From Suillus spraguei (taxonomy: Eukaryota; Basidiomycota; Agaricomycetes; Boletales; Suillaceae), in contig JABCPU010000113.1 in the NCBI GenBank assembly GCA_016800925.1, positions 62,001 to 126,000 on the forward strand: a DNA stretch of 64,000 nucleotides, written 5' to 3'. The position numbers and the translations under genes are program-made. Position 1 is the stretch's first letter; every line of letters begins with the position of its first letter. The notes under the pieces are model-generated. The model was not told where the DNA came from and did no database searches. It saw only the letters and a list, made by a program, of their open reading frames with translations. Positions 63,601 through 64,000 of this stretch are shown here, one piece after another.

Positions 63601-64000
63601 CTTGCTCAAGAAGAAGTTGAGCCTATTGTACGTCCAGGTCATGCTACTGGTTACTGGCAGTTTTATTGATATATTTGCTTTAACGCCGCGTTCAGGAACC
63701 AGACGCTGAGGCTCCACCTCCAAAGCAAACCAGAAGACCCCGGAAACCAAGAGCACGCGCAGTTCCCACACCGTCAGAGGAAGCTACCCCTGCTCCAGAA
63801 CTCCTGGATTATTCCAAGTCATCGTCGATACCAATATCATGGTCTAATGAGGACGAAAGTCAGACCTCTCCCGCACAGCCTCTGAAATCGGCTTGCTGAT
63901 CTCAGTTCAGGTTTGTTCCTTGAGCTTCTGTCTCAACATGGTGATGATGTGCACCGTGTCACTGCCTCCACACCTCGCAAGGTCTGTGGTGATCTAGTAG
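60608..64000 (+). CDS. SNT1: SANT-domain corepressor, Snt1/NCoR type (3' end outside window)
   Basis: Snt1 is the scaffold of the Set3 histone deacetylase complex. MTSASYETSTFANP starts at 60608. A long Ser/Arg/Pro-rich region in three exons contains PLREKLRRDTMAERMFEPSD. The conserved central block has DLEMEQIIANLGMEELTDP, NVAKIPDMV and DDTNNLLDNPAEFY, then the first SANT domain WTEEERIVFKERYAAHPKQF, with NKTAAQCVTYYYLHK. After a basic region and an intron, ISWSNEDES is joined over a 52-nt intron (63859-63910) to LFLELLSQHGDDV, the start of a second SANT domain. The gene continues past the window edge from the donor at 63982. Frames are intact throughout. Confidence 0.92.

Overview
This is nuclear DNA of a filamentous basidiomycete, most likely an Agaricomycete. 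Genes are broken by many introns of about 45-65 nt with GT-AG borders. The gene set is fungal and typical of that class: alpha-COP, NAC-beta, GID9/Fyv10, PIG-S, an Snt1-type SANT corepressor, Rrg9, coactosin, a basidiomycete-type flavin halogenase, a P450 and a multi-pass membrane family. The transposons also fit, notably a Plavaka-type CACTA relative and a copia element with a PBS matching the initiator tRNA anticodon arm. Exon boundaries are read by eye from frame, family conservation and splice signals, so outer coordinates are firmer than inner ones.

Layout: 1-13.2 kb is a nest of mobile DNA. It holds a foldback element (1-1981) split by a solo LTR with a perfect 5-bp target duplication, repeat blocks in direct and inverted copies (975-3602), a second solo LTR (3603-4073), a decayed copia element (about 4074-8243), a degraded Plavaka transposase (about 8250-9860), a long hairpin repeat (about 10385-11586) and an intact Tc1/mariner element (11587-13203). 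A complete flavin-dependent halogenase follows at 15.1-17.2 kb. A TIR element with a candidate 6-bp duplication lies at 18709-20189.

20.5-27.1 kb carries alpha-COP (-) and an XPG/FEN1-family nuclease (+). 27.1-35.9 kb is again repeat-rich: three copies of one gene-like module in mixed orientations. From 36.0 kb to the end is gene-dense housekeeping DNA: membrane family protein (+), paxillin-like LIM protein (-), enolase-superfamily sugar-acid dehydratase (-), NAC-beta (-), GNAT acetyltransferase (+), coactosin (-), Rrg9 (+), P450 (-), AdipoR/hemolysin-III membrane protein (-), Fyv10/GID9 (-), PIG-S (-) and Snt1 (+, running off the end).

The genes are unrelated in function: vesicle coat, GPI anchoring, ubiquitin ligase, chromatin repression, actin, protein biogenesis, sugar acids. 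There is no evident biosynthetic cluster around the halogenase or the P450. Several otherwise well-conserved genes show a single-base frame break, mostly at short homopolymers. That looks more like residual assembly error than gene death. I did not find a convincing new multi-gene system. The most original signals are the Tc1 element with mirror-image sites inside each arm, the unclassified TIR element at 18.7 kb, the triplicated gene-like module at 28-35 kb, and a P450 intron that seems to copy the exon next to it.
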